NCBI GenBank assembly: GCA_029224185.1
Contig: CM055191.1
Location: forward strand, 11,631,536-11,695,535
Length of the DNA: 64,000 bases
Direction: 5' to 3'
Source: Karalla daura
Lineage: Eukaryota > Chordata > Actinopteri > Chaetodontiformes > Leiognathidae
Positions 49,021 to 61,700 of the stretch are shown here, piece by piece; the first letter of the stretch is position 1; every line of letters begins with the position of its first letter. The notes under the pieces are model-generated. The model did no database searches and had not been told where the DNA came from. It was given only the letters and a program-made list of their open reading frames with translations. The translations under genes and the position numbers were made by a program.

Positions 49021-50501
49021 AAAAGTTAATTATTAAACTGCGTCTCAAGTTAATTATTACACTGCTCTTGTTCAGTCATGAATATTCAGTGGAAGGATTT
49101 TAAAAGTTGAGTATTAAACTGGACATAAATGCCATGTTACTATAAAGGATAAAAAAAACAAGCAAACAAACATAAAATTCCTCTCTGTCCATCTATTACA
49201 TTGTCATCTCTCACTTTGCCTCTGCCTGCCCTCCATCTGTCGGAGGGCTCACCATTCCCCCCCGGGCTCACAATTAGGCAATCACAGGGCTATCGTTCCG
49301 CCCCAATAGGCGCACAAGGTCAGTGTCATACCAGGAGAGGACACAGAGACAGCAGAGGGCGGACGCTCAGTCCCACTGATGTCACAAACAAGGCTGCTGC
49401 TGTGCCAGGGACTGCACTGTCTCATATAATGTGTGTCTAAATATCTAAAAAAGAATCGTGTGATGTACCTTATGTTCCCTGCTGCTGATGTTGTTGTTGT
49501 GAGTCACAGAGTGTATGTCAGGGACAGAGTGAATGCTTATGTACTTTATGTTGTTTTTTTTTTTTTCCTTTTTATCGGAGTCGTCTGATCTTGCTGACAG
49601 CTAGTAGAAAGTTCTGCCCGCGGGTGCAGGTGTCATGTTTTTAATTACAGTAATAATCTGATGTCTGAAGTCAGCACGTGTTGCGATCCCACACGACTAG
49701 ACACAGATGGAGCGGTGACAGCATCACCAGTCGTGTTAACAAGCAGAGGTCATCCTGACAACCGGAGGTCACCTTCACTGCAGACCAGCGGCTTCACACG
49801 CTGTTGATCTCTGCATTTGATTTCATGTAGCTTTCTATATCCGAGTATACACTTGATTTCTTTTTACCTTTAACATCTAAATACATCTAACTCACGATAA
49901 CAATGGTCGTGTCAGTCCAGCTGGAGATGCTACGCCCGTTTTAAGTGAAATACATACTAAACACACAGCGTAGTTAATGGTTTGATTAAGCACAAGAAGC
50001 AATTTTCTTTCCTATGAATAGGTATAGGATTAAAGAACTGAGGAACAGAACAGAACTGCTTTTGTTTTTATCACCTACTCTAAATACTTTCACAGTGACA
50101 CTGTGTAGGAATACACACTGCAGCTGGTTAGAAATTAACGTTGTCCCTGCACTGTATGCACTGCTGCACCCTTTAAACAAAACCACACGTAGTGTAGCTA
50201 GAACTTTAGATCTACGGAACAACCAGCAATTGCATCCATCAAACTGATATTGGGAAAATGAAATATTTGCTCTTAAAAAGTCAGGAAATTATTGTGTCAA
50301 GTGGTACAAAAGCACAGCACAAATAATATATGAGTTAGACTGATTAGCAGCTCTGCAGGATTGTTCATCTTTTCCTTCAATAAATCTCTTTTTGGTCAAT
50401 GGTTAAAAACTAAATATACTAACTACTAGTGACTGCGTGAGGTGACCGTTGTATGTTCGGCTCGTCCTCCCTACAGGCGATAACCGAGAGTTATTTGACT
50501 G

Positions 50502-50502
<1 letters not shown>

Positions 50503-50547
<45 letters not shown>
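50503..50547. repeat. GT microsatellite
   Basis: Pure GT run of about 45 bp; a second, interrupted one is at 50655-50710. Confidence 0.95.
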
Positions 50548-50549
<2 letters not shown>

Positions 50550-53500
50550 AGCTCACAGTACGATGAGCATCACATCTATTGATCAGGCTAATGTGGGGAG
50601 GAAAGGCTGCAGGCCACAGTAGCTGATCAATATGGCTCTAATTACATGGGGCACTGTGTGTGTGTGTGTGGGCGTGTGTGACTGAAGGAGAGTGTGTGTG
50701 TGTGTGTAGATGATCACCCCCCAAACTCTCAGGGTTGTATCAGGCTTGTATATATAAACGCTGTCCCACAGAGGAATTGTTCACATGCTCACACACACAC
50801 AAACACACACACACTTCTTGCAGTTACTTGTAAATCCCCCTTTTCATTTTATTTTGTGAGAGTACACACCCTCAAAGTCAATGCACTTTCCTGCTTTTCT
50901 ACCTTGGACCAAGAGTTTTCCGGGACTCTGCGTACGGACAGAGGAGATCTGTGAGTATACTTTATGTTTTAGTTTACATTTTGGTTTTATTTGGAGTGGA
51001 GGAGTGGAGGCTTTCTGTGGATCATGCTTTTCCCTTTCTGGCTTTTTTGTGTTCATGATGAAATGAAGTCACTTCTATCTGCCTCGATCACTGTAAGGTG
51101 ATCTCAAATGTCAGCAGAAACTCCCTTTGTCAGCTCGTGCATCCTGCCAGGCACTTTCCTAAAGGACTACTTGTCGTGTCAGACTGGTCCTACTAGTCTT
51201 TCGTCTCCTCTACTGTCTCTACCATCTATTTAGCCAGAGACAACCTGACTGACTTGACCTGTTTACCATCACTGACATTCTTACCTCTGTCTCCTGGCTG
51301 CCACAGGTTTTTCCACTCGGCTCAAGACCCCGACAGGCCAGAGGCTGTGTGATATGTTTGATATTCGGTTGTTCTTGTGCTTTATCCTGTCAACTAAATA
51401 TCAGACATATTCCTACAGAGTCTGGCACTGACTTCTCATCATCGTTGCACCTGCACAAAAAAACAAGAAGGCCCGTGAAGGTACATGAAACTCTGGTAAA
51501 CGGTTTTAGGATGGTAAACTTTGAAGTCCTTAAGATGTGAAGATGTAGAATATTCCCTCATTGTTCAGTCAAGATAAAAATGAAAATGTTTTTTTAATAT
51601 CATAGTGCTAAAATTCCAGAGCAAATATTATTGGTGACCGATTAAATTTCTCTTTATCTTTCGAATGAAAAGATGAACAAATAAGAGCCTGAATTTCAAG
51701 TTTCGGTGTTTACTCTGTCTTTTCATTTCTCCCTCATACACACCCACAGAACATACACACAGTACATATTGTGCCTTTTACAGTGCTAGTGTTTTTATTA
51801 AGATATAATGTTTTGCAGTTCATTCCAGGAGAGACAAACCTGCCTTACATTAAAGATGTCTGTACTAATGAACTTCTCTTGATAGAATCTGGATTGAATT
51901 TGCTTTTTGTGTTGGAGTTTATTTCTTCAGCAGGATTGTACGTGCAGGAAATAAATAAAACCTCATCTGGTAACTTACATCACTGTCGTGATGGTTCACT
52001 GCTCAGCACTTATTCATTACTGTCTCCACGTCTCTGATTCACGTCCCCTTGCATCAGACACAGTGATGCCTCTGATACTATTTTTGTATTCTAATTAATT
52101 GATTTTACATAAAGGGAATATGCTCTTTGACCTTCGACTAATGACACATCCTCCCTCCCAGTCAATTAATACTTCAATGGCCATTTTGTTACATAAGAGT
52201 CTGATTTCTAAGGAAGTGTAACTAGTTGAATCCTAACATGCGCAAGCCTGCAGGAGCACGTGACAGGAAGATTGGCGGCATAATGTGTTTTCTAGCCAAA
52301 TGAGTTGCTCTGTAGGGGTGCAATTTGTAAAAAAAAGTGGCATTACCAAATGCCACTCTCACTTTAACAAGCTTGTCATGTGGACCCCAAACCACAGGAT
52401 GACAGTTGACTATTTTTAGTGTAACTTGGTATGATTGTATTTGACAACAAAGAGGAAACTGGATACACAGGTGAGGCTGCATAGGCGCTATCAAAAGTCA
52501 GAAGGGAAGGTGCGTCACCACACCGGAGGGGAGGTGGATTAAGTGAACGTTTCATGGGTGTCTCTATAGCTCCTACCACCTTTAGTCACACTCGAGGATC
52601 AGTTCTCAGTTCTGTATTAAACCTGTTGATCCTGTCGGTGAAAATGCTCTGCTCACAGCAGAATCAGGTTTAGTGTGACTGGAGATGAATATTGTGTGCA
52701 TGCCGAGGATGAGTAAGGAAGCCTTTAGGCGAAAAACAAATCAAGTCGTCAAATGACAAATCTGCTCCCCTGTCTCTCTCTCTTTCTCCCTCCCTTCCTC
52801 TCACTCATTCTGTGTGTGCATAAGTGTGTGTGCATGTGTGTGTGTGTGTGTGTGCATGTAAGCTTATGTTATCAGAGGTCTCAGGGTGGTTTACTCAAAC
52901 AGCTCCCAGCACAAAGGAGGAAAAAATGGAAACCCATCCTCCAACACAAAAATAACCTCAACTCCACCCACAGGGCCCTCAGGTATTGTGACCTGTCCCC
53001 TGTTCCTGACGACCAAAAAAAACACATGGTGACGTAAAAATATGTCATGTCAGGGAGGCTTTAAATAGCGAAATTAAATTTCAGCGTTCAGTGAATCATG
53101 GAAAAAAACATGTTTAGAATCTTGTAATTTGCTTGATGATTCATTAAAATAAAGGTTATGAAATTGAATTAAGCAACTGATGTGCATCGATGAATCTGAT
53201 CATTAGTGATGAATCTGATCATTAGTGATCATCATTTTAACAATATAGCACAACTGGAATGAAATCAATCACTCAACCCACTGTACTTAATTAAAATTTG
53301 GACACGTCTGTATTGCAGAACTTAAGTTGCAAATAAAGTAGGAAAAAATGCTCTTATGTGACTTTTCAGCTATACACATTAAGGAATATAACAACATATT
53401 ACTCCCTATAATGAGTACTTCCACTTTTTAAATTGAAAATTTTTCAACTTTTATTGAAGGAGTATCTAAGTAGTATCATAGTACTAAGGTCTCATTTGAC

Positions 53501-54030
53501 CTTTCTTTGCATACGTCAGACTGCTCCTTCCTTTGGTTTATAAATAATACCTTTAAAAAATAAAACAGTCCAAACAGTCTTCTTCTTGGTTGTCGTAGCA
53601 AAAAACAAGCACGCCTGGGTGTACTGAGCATGGGGTCAAGGGTTCACACACGCTTGCAGCTCCTGTGCAAGACAATAGGTCACCGGCTGGTTGTCCAGTG
53701 GATGGTGTCACCGGTGAGATCTACAGATAGAGTCAAAAGGCTCCTCCTGAGACAAATGTTATCTGAAAGAGTGCACACTGTATACTCTGGGGCAGTTTCT
53801 GTGAAGCAGTAAAAACAGGGAGAATGACGAACATTGTAATAATAATGCATGTGCGTGCATGTGTGTGTGTGTGCATTTGTGTGTGTGTGTGCGTGTGTGT
53901 GTGTGCATTTTCTCTTTGCCTATGTGAGTGGACATAGAATGGCAATTAATGAGCCGGGGGTGAGGGGGTGGACAAATAGCAAAGAAGAAAGAATTAGAAA
54001 GGAGTGCAGTGATAAAGATGTGCTGGTCCG

Positions 54031-54202
54031 GTATAAATATCTGAGCTCGGGCACAGAGGGCAACAGAGACACACATTGAGTCGGACGGAGGAAGAACAGA
54101 CTGGAAAATAATAAGAGGGTGAATGAAAGCCAGAGGCAAAAAAGCTGAAGAACTGGAAGAAATTTCTGAGAGGAAAGCTTTTTACATTGCACAGAGGAAC
54201 AG
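54031..54202 (+). promoter_or_regulatory. TATA box and non-coding first exon of the MSMP gene
   Basis: GTATAAATA at 54031-54039 would place transcription start near 54060. A donor AACAG|GTAAAA after 54202 and an acceptor TTTTTTTTCAG ending at 54276 make a short 5' untranslated intron, two bases before the start codon at 54279. Confidence 0.55.
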
Positions 54203-54278
54203 GTAAAACAGGCGTATTTATCATCAGTTTTTTAAGTATTTGTGTTGTTTTTTATTGTTCTTTCCTTTTTTTTCAGAA

Positions 54279-54899
54279 ATGGCCAACACAGTAGGAGAAG
54301 TGATCTTGGCTTTGCTTCTATTGCTGGGTGCCAGTCTACCCAGTTTTGCTGTATATAACAGTGGCGAGTGCTACTTCAATACAAAAGGTGAATGTGTTTA
54401 TGTAAATGTGTCTTGTTCTTCTGACATACCCTATTATGTAGCACAGCTACTTCACCCCAAATCAAAGATCCACTGTCTCCCTTTACATGTTACATGTTTA
54501 CATATTAAAGGATATTTTTGATGTTCAGGGAGCTGTGAACACTTGGGACAGATATATGGAATAGGGGAGAGTTGGATAACCAGTGACTGTTACCAGTGTG
54601 TCTGCATGGAGCCCTTTGGAGTAGGATGCTGTGACCAGTGAGTTTGTTTTACATTCATGCACAGTCGTTCCAGTAAAGTCTTAAAAGTACAGCTTATGTA
54701 TTGCAACTCTGGTCTTCTCCACAGCACGTCTAAACCTGTGGATTATCCAGACTGGTGTGAGATCGTCCGTAAGCCGGGCTCCTGTACCAGTGTTGCAGTG
54801 ATGAGACTCAATCATAAACTACCCTGCCTCTGGGGACGAGGGCGCCTCAGACCAGCTGCAGGACAACCATGGAAATCTGACAATGATCCTATATTCTAG
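54279..54899 (+). CDS. msmp: Microseminoprotein, MSMP type (secreted)
   Basis: Small secreted cysteine-rich protein of the beta-microseminoprotein family; MSMP (PC3-secreted microprotein) is reported as a chemokine-receptor ligand in mammals. Coding exons 54279-54387, 54529-54637, 54725-54899 sum to 393 nt, 130 residues. A signal peptide (VILALLLLLGASLPSFA) precedes the mature protein. The mature part has ten cysteines in family spacing (GECYF, SCEH, DCYQCVC, GCCD, WCEI, SCTS, PCLW). The phrases GESW, GVGCCD and PVDYPDWCE match MSMP rather than MSMB, as does the extra tail after the last cysteine. Fish carry more than one MSMP gene, so the number is left open. AATAAA lies at about 55138. Confidence 0.88.
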
Positions 54900-55742
54900 G
54901 ATCTAGCATATCTTAACCGATTAATGCTAGAAATAGCAAAAGAAAAACGTGTGATGTTTATGTTCATGAAATACAGACAGCAAGTTTTGTCTTATAATGA
55001 ATGAAAAATTACATTGTACTGAATTTTCAGACATTAGCAAGCCAATGGAAGTGTCACTACATCCTGTTTATATCAATAATTTAGATGAATTAATTTTTAA
55101 GTTGTTTTTTTCTGTTTATAGTTAGTGTTTCAAGAATGAATAAAATAAGTGTCAAAAGGCTGTTTCTGGTTTATTCAACCATTCTTTAAATGACTTGCTT
55201 GTTCAGCACTATGATAATAGAAAGGTTGACCTTAATTGTTTACTGTCAACCAACTGAACGACAAAATCCCAGCAATTGTCAATTCTCCTTTCATGACATT
55301 CAAAATAAAAAAAAAGAAAAGAAAAAGAAATCGCCCGGATAAACAACACAGTTGTCCTCCCAGAAGTGTGAAACCTTCTGCACCAGTACATAGTCTAAAT
55401 TTTGCAACGCTGAGATGATAATTTATTATTCGTACAGAATTCAACGCATCATGATAAACGCAAAGACGACACAGGACCTCAAGGGTGTATAATGTCACGT
55501 ATACAAGGAGTGATCCGACAGCGTCACCTATAGGACAACCCTAATAAGTACTCGTCCTCAACGAAAAGGCGCGGGTGCTTTTATTTTGAAAAACCAAGGC
55601 TGTCGCAGGCTTTCTGCATCACGCGTGGCACGCGCTGGCTGCCAGCCTCTTAACGTTAACGGTGTAGTAAATACTTCCGTCTAGACCCGTTTCTAACTCT
55701 CAGATGCGCTGATTTGGTGGAAAATACACAGCGAGGTGTACA
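54900..55742. other. MSMP 3' UTR and NBN upstream region
   Basis: MSMP 3' untranslated region to about 55160. The last 200 bases before NBN are CpG-richer (AAAGGCGCGGGTGC, ATCACGCGTGGCACGCGCTGG) without a TATA box, fitting a housekeeping promoter. Confidence 0.5.
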
Positions 55743-58700
55743 ATGTGGATACTGACACCGCTGCAGCCCGGAGGTAACTTTCTCTGTCGCGGTCGATGTG
55801 TATTAACGCAAGCCTAGCAAACAGCTAACGAGCTCAAACTTGGTAGAAGTAGCCTCAGTTAAAGCTGAAGTTAGCTCCTCAGTGAGTCCAGACCCCCAAC
55901 AGGTCCTACTGGGTCCGGACAAGTCATTCTGGAGGGAGGACACTGGGTGATTTAAGGATCTGGTGGTGCACAGGTTGTAATGGATCTGTAGCTTTGTAAC
56001 AAGCACGTCAGCTGTAAGTTGTAATGGTTTTCTAGTGAAATAAGAGTCAGGTTTATTGTTAAGTTGGTTTGCCGTTTGTGGGAAATTGCCTTGGTGATTG
56101 CTAAATGAAACGGCCAAGATAGCAGCACAGGACAAAGAGAATAAAGAGAATAAATTAGAATATAAAAATATACAAATGTATATAGAAATCAGTGATTGCG
56201 GTGATGAACCTTTCTTTATACAGAGCTGCTGTCTTTGTACACACTAGTTTTTGCACCACTTCCTGCATAATAATATAGAGCTTTTTGCACAAATACACAC
56301 ACAATCTATGCTTTTTCTGTCTGTCTGTCTGTCTGTCTGCAGAAGAGAAATAATTCCTCATGTCCAGAATCATGGCTCAGTTATATTATTTTTATTCACT
56401 GTAGAGTGGAGACAGGAACTCCCATAGTGGCTGTCTGCTGGTCAGCTCTTATCTATAAACATCAGAGTACTGCAAAGTGTAAGACAAAAAGGTTGGGGAC
56501 ATAGAGGACAGAGCTCACAGTCACACAATAAGATCACCATCAGTACAACCAAGCACTGCTGCCGAGACCCTTTGACGCCTCGGTAGCATGAATGAAAATG
56601 GGAGACGTAGAGGCATCAGGCACAGCTGGAAATTCTCTTTGAAAGCGTGCAGTAAGTTGTGAGGCCTAAGGTGAATGTGTGAGTGTCGTGTGAGTGTCGT
56701 GTGAGAGAGAGAGAGAGAGACAGCTTGTTGGAAGACTGGCTTCAGGATGTCTCTTTTAAGAAATCTACATACAGAGATTAATTAAAGCAAGTTTAAACTC
56801 AAGCAAGGTAAAGAAAGGGAAGTATATTAATTAGTATTATGTTCTATCTGTCTGTCCATCATTCTGGATTATCAGGAGGGAGGAAACCTAATTACATTTG
56901 GAAACCTGCATATGTTTTTGATTATTTTCCTCTTTTTCACATTTGAAAGTTTGAGTTTGTGAAACCAGATGACAGTCCATACTTTGACCTCTGTCACCCA
57001 CAGGTGTCACTTACTACCTGAACTCCAGTAAGGATTATGTGGTGGGACGCAAGAACTGTGACGTGCTCCTGGCCAACGACCAGTCCATCAGCAGGGCCCA
57101 CGCTTGCCTCACTGTGACCGATCAGGTCAGACCAACACAGAGATACCGCCCAGGAAATGTCGTTGTTCTACACTATGTATTTAATGGGCTTGTTAGTTTC
57201 TTCCATGTGTGTTGTGAGCTGCAAGTTGTGATTGAGTGTACACTCTATGCAGATGATGCGTTAATAACACAGAAACGTGTCAGATAGACGTCTCTGTTGC
57301 CTGTTATAATGGGTAATAACCAAACTGTTAAATTGTTGTTTCACCGGCATCGAGATATTGATAAACCTGGTGGATGAGGATGTTTTTATTGGAGCTGTTG
57401 TCTGTACGATGCCAGTGTGGACAGAAGGTGGTGCTGTTGTTATAATGGATCCATCACTCTCTCGTCTCACCTGCTTTGTACCCTCATGTTGTGGCAGGGG
57501 TCCACTGGGGCCCAGGTCCACCCCAGGTCACACATAGACCACTCAGGGTACATGTTTAGGGGCCACTTAGAGTTTAAATCAGCTGTAGGGTCACATTAAT
57601 CCAACCTAAGTAAAACTGAAACTGCCTGGATTGAGGCACATTTAACACTACAGTCAGACAAGCTTGTAGTTATTAGTATATTAAACATGCGTATCGAACT
57701 CATAATCATCCAAAGAGAGGATCATCAGGTTATTGTGTAACATGGTGTGGTGAAGATCCAGCCTCCATTGTTGTCATGCCGTAGGTTTCATTGATTTTTT
57801 TTTTCTGAGATTCTGAAACGTTTCCATCTTAGTCCTAATTCAAAGAAAGCATTTCCCATCGAGCCATGAATAATTGAAGAGAAAGATGCAGGATGGCTTC
57901 TTTGACTCACGGACTGATGGATCTCATGAGTGGCCGTTGAGATGTTTTCCTCTCGTTTGCAGACTCTGACTCTGAAGGACAGCTCAAAGTACGGCACCTT
58001 CGTCAACAGCCAGAAGTTGACCGGCAACACGCCGGTGAACCTGAAGTCTGGGGACAATGTCACATTTGGGGTTTTTGAAAGCAAATTCAGGTTTGTTACA
58101 AAGTCCATAGCATCTCGTGTATACCTCCCATGCAACAGTTGACTCTTCCGTAAAAACTAATTTCCCAGCAGAGGAAAAACAAAAAAACCGGAGCAGGATT
58201 ATATAACAAGGCATCACGCAGCAAAGTTCTGATAAACACCAAAACTCGCCGTTTCCGCCTCCTGTCCCCGAGTGAACTTCAAAGTCGTCTTATTCGACCA
58301 ACATCCGCTCAATATTTCATCAGTGCTGTGTCACCATGGCGTTCCCCGCCCCCAGGGAGCGCAGACTGTGTGTGCCGACTAACTGATGAAATTATCCTCA
58401 TATCGAACGGAGCGGAGCGGCCCGTCAATAATTCAGAGCTTCTTTCTTTTCGTAGTCTGGACCAGCAATACTTTTGGGGTTGTGTGGTTTTTGTGCGTCA
58501 CAGCACTGTTGTAATCAAAACATAACAGAGCACTTAAAATGACAATGTTTGCGCATGAATTTATTATTACTCAAGTAGAGCTTTGAAATTTCCCCATTGT
58601 GGGATGAATAAAGATCTATTCTAATCTAAAAGTACTAATTTATTGACTATTAATAAATAAAATAATCTAAAATAACTATGATAATTCAGGATTTAAGCAT

Positions 58701-61700
58701 TTCAATAAGATTTTTGAGAAGAATTTTGAGAAATTATGTCAAAATTGTCTGATCTCAGCTTGTCGTAGATTGATCTCTTGATTACTGTTTTGATTAATCG
58801 ATTAGTTGTTTGGTTTATAAAATGAAGCAAAAAGGTAAAAATTGTTCATGCTGCGATCAGAAAATATTGACTTTATCTCTTAAAAATCGTTCTCAATTTA
58901 AGGAAATACTTAAATCAACTAATCCATTATTAAAAATAATTGTTTGATTATTTTATGAGGCGATTCATTAAGGTTTGTTGATTAATAGTGGATTAATTGA
59001 TGAATTGCTTCAGCTCTTCTCAGCCTCATAAATCTGAATCTCTTCTAGTTTCTTTAATCTCTGCGACAGAAAATTGAGGTAAAGACATTAGACAAGCCAT
59101 TTAAAGACTTGATCTTGGCCTTTGCGAAACAGGAATGAACAATTTTCACAGTTTTTGCGTCATTTTATAAACTATTCACTGAATCGAGAAAGGAATTGAC
59201 AGATTCATCACCTTCGAAAGCAAGCGTTTGTTGCGGTCCTATGACTGACTCAGGGTCTGTCTTGTCCCTGGCGGGTGGCAGCGTGTCCCATCAGAGGCCA
59301 GTGGTCTGCTCGTCCTGCATGGACGTGGACGGGAAGACGCAGCTCTCCCAGGCTCTGTCCAGTCTGGGTGGAAAGCTGGTGGGCTCCTGGTCCGAGGACT
59401 GCACCCACCTGGTCATGCCCACCGCCAAAGTCACCATCAAGGTGAGGGGGCCGTGCTCCGTACCCTCAGCCCTGTCTTCATGTCCCGGCCGCGTGCTGAC
59501 CATGTGCTTCCTGCTCTCCCACCCAGACCATCTGCGCCCTGCTGTGCTGCCGCCCCATCGTCAAGCCCGAGTTCTTCTCAGAGCTCAGCAGAGCCGCTCA
59601 GCAGAAGCTGCCCCCTCCCAGAGCTGAGAGGTACGACCCCCCCTCCCTGCCCCCCGCCCGCCTGTCCCTAAACACGTTCACGCTGCAGCGGTATATTAAC
59701 GTCTGTGCTGCTCGTCGCTGTTCCTCAGTTTCCTCCCGGAGCTCAACGAGCCCAGCTTGAACAAAGAGGAGGTCAACCTCGGAGCCCTACCGGGCCGCCG
59801 GCAGCTCTTCTCCGGCAAGACCTTCGTGTTCCTCACTGCCAAGCAGGCAAGTCTGTGTCCCACATCAGCTACAGTGCATAGAGTGGAACTGCAACAGCCA
59901 GTAGATTAATTATGGACTAAATAAACTCATTAGTATTTGAAGTAGTTAAAAATAGTTTCTAATTCAGTAAATTATCAGTTCATTGGTATTTTTAGTTCTC
60001 CTTTGGCGTGGACCAAACAAGGTATTTGAGGACCTCCTCTGGATCTTCGTGAATCATGGTTCAACATTTTCCGACACTTAATAGACCAAACAACCAGTAC
60101 GTTAATCAAGAGCATAAATGGCAGGTTAGTCACTCAGTTTTGTAGCCATATGATTTCAAGTGACAAGTCTTGATTGATGTGTAGCTATCCTCGTCAGGCA
60201 GCCGTGGAGCAGCCACACATCATGTCTGCAGCTGTGCAGCATCTCAGTCATGAATCAGATCCAGTACCATGTGACACGTGCAGGCTCCACCCCCGTATGA
60301 ACACAAGTCCAGAGTATCTGACACACTTTCTACAGTCTCTCCAGGAGAGCAGAGTGAACGGATGAGTGTTGACTGCATTTTCCGAGCTGTTTGACATTGG
60401 TTGTGTGCATGTGTACAGAAGCATTAGAGAACATCCCCTGGAACAAATGTTTTTACGATAACTGAAATATTCATGGGTCGCTCGGAGGCTTCCGAGCTGA
60501 CCTTGGAGGAGAGGGTGTTGAGCTTCAACAGCTTGAAAACAGACTGGACTGCAAACTGTGGAATATTGTGGAGAGCAAGTGTGTATTTTTTTTTAACAAA
60601 TCAGCGAAAGTCACAGTGTTTTTGTCATGCTCGCCACTCGTACAAATGCAGCTAGCAGATACAAGGAACAAGTCGATTCAGGGCAATAAAAAGTTGTGAT
60701 CTGGTGGAAAAAAAACTGAAAAGCCTCTTTTAATCAAGTACCTGAGACAATCGCTATGAGACCTTCCTACTGGTGTGTTGCAGCAGCACAGGGAGGTCGT
60801 CCTGCAGAAGATGTGTTCAAAATGCTGAAAAGAAAATTAGACTGAAAACATAAAAGAAGAAACAAGAAAAAAGAAACAAATAATTGTTAGTCCAATTCCT
60901 TAATCCTGCAGAGGCGACCAATGCGGGAAGCTCCATGGTGTAATAATAACTCTTAATAATGAAGCAGACTCAGTGATTTTACATAATTGCCCACATTATA
61001 CGCACTGATTGACTGGGGCCGATAATTTTAATCTTGGTTGATTAATCTGCAGATTACTTCCTCGATTAATAGATGTGATTGATGAAATGAAAGTTGTTAA
61101 TCTGTTTCACAAAGACAAGAGTAGGTCTTTAAATGCCTTTTCTTTGTGGTCCAACCTCATTCACATTCACTGTTCTATCATGGAGAACTAAAGAAACCAG
61201 ATTTACTATTGAAGGAGCCGAGGCCAGGGATTTGAGAGAGGTTTGAGAATCACTGAAAGAGGTCAGAGCGTCGTCATGTGATCGCTGCTCCTCCGTCCTG
61301 TCTGCAGCTGAAGCGTCTGAGCGCTGCGGTGGGCTTCGGGGGCGGCAGGACTCAGCTGCTGGAGGAGGGCTCTCTGCCCCGGGACCTGCTGGAGTCGCCC
61401 CAGAGCTGCGTGATCGACGCCATCGCGGGCAGCTCTCAGCTCCCGCTGCCCTCCGCCACCTCGCAGTGGGTGAAGTCAGTGACCGGCATCGTGGAAAGGT
61501 TGGGCATAGAGACGGTGGGGGGGGGGGGGGGGGGTCCTGTCTCCACAGGCTCACTCAACACCCTCTCTGACACGTCTCCTCTTTGTAGGAAAGGCCTGCG
61601 GACCATCACGGAGGCCGAGGTCGGCTTAGCCACCATCTACGCGTCATGTGACCAGCACTGCAACCCGTCCAGTCAGGCCTCAGACACAGGTCTGGGAGAC

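Larger units (their letters stand above)
46953..54030. other. 7-kb region without supported coding gene
   Basis: Left end is the 3' untranslated region of the plus-strand coiled-coil gene (to about 47350). It then holds two related repeat tails at 47740-47950 and 48800-49020, GT and GA microsatellites at 48138-48192, 50503-50547 and 52815-52855, a TATA-like element near 50750, and a small direct repeat at 53182-53230. No recognisable protein homology in any frame. Confidence 0.55.

Noticed and set aside
59196..59627. 143-codon frame covering two NBN exons as one
   Set aside because: Reads through a short intron (59442-59526) with standard GTGAGG and CCACCCAG sites; NBN homology requires the splice.
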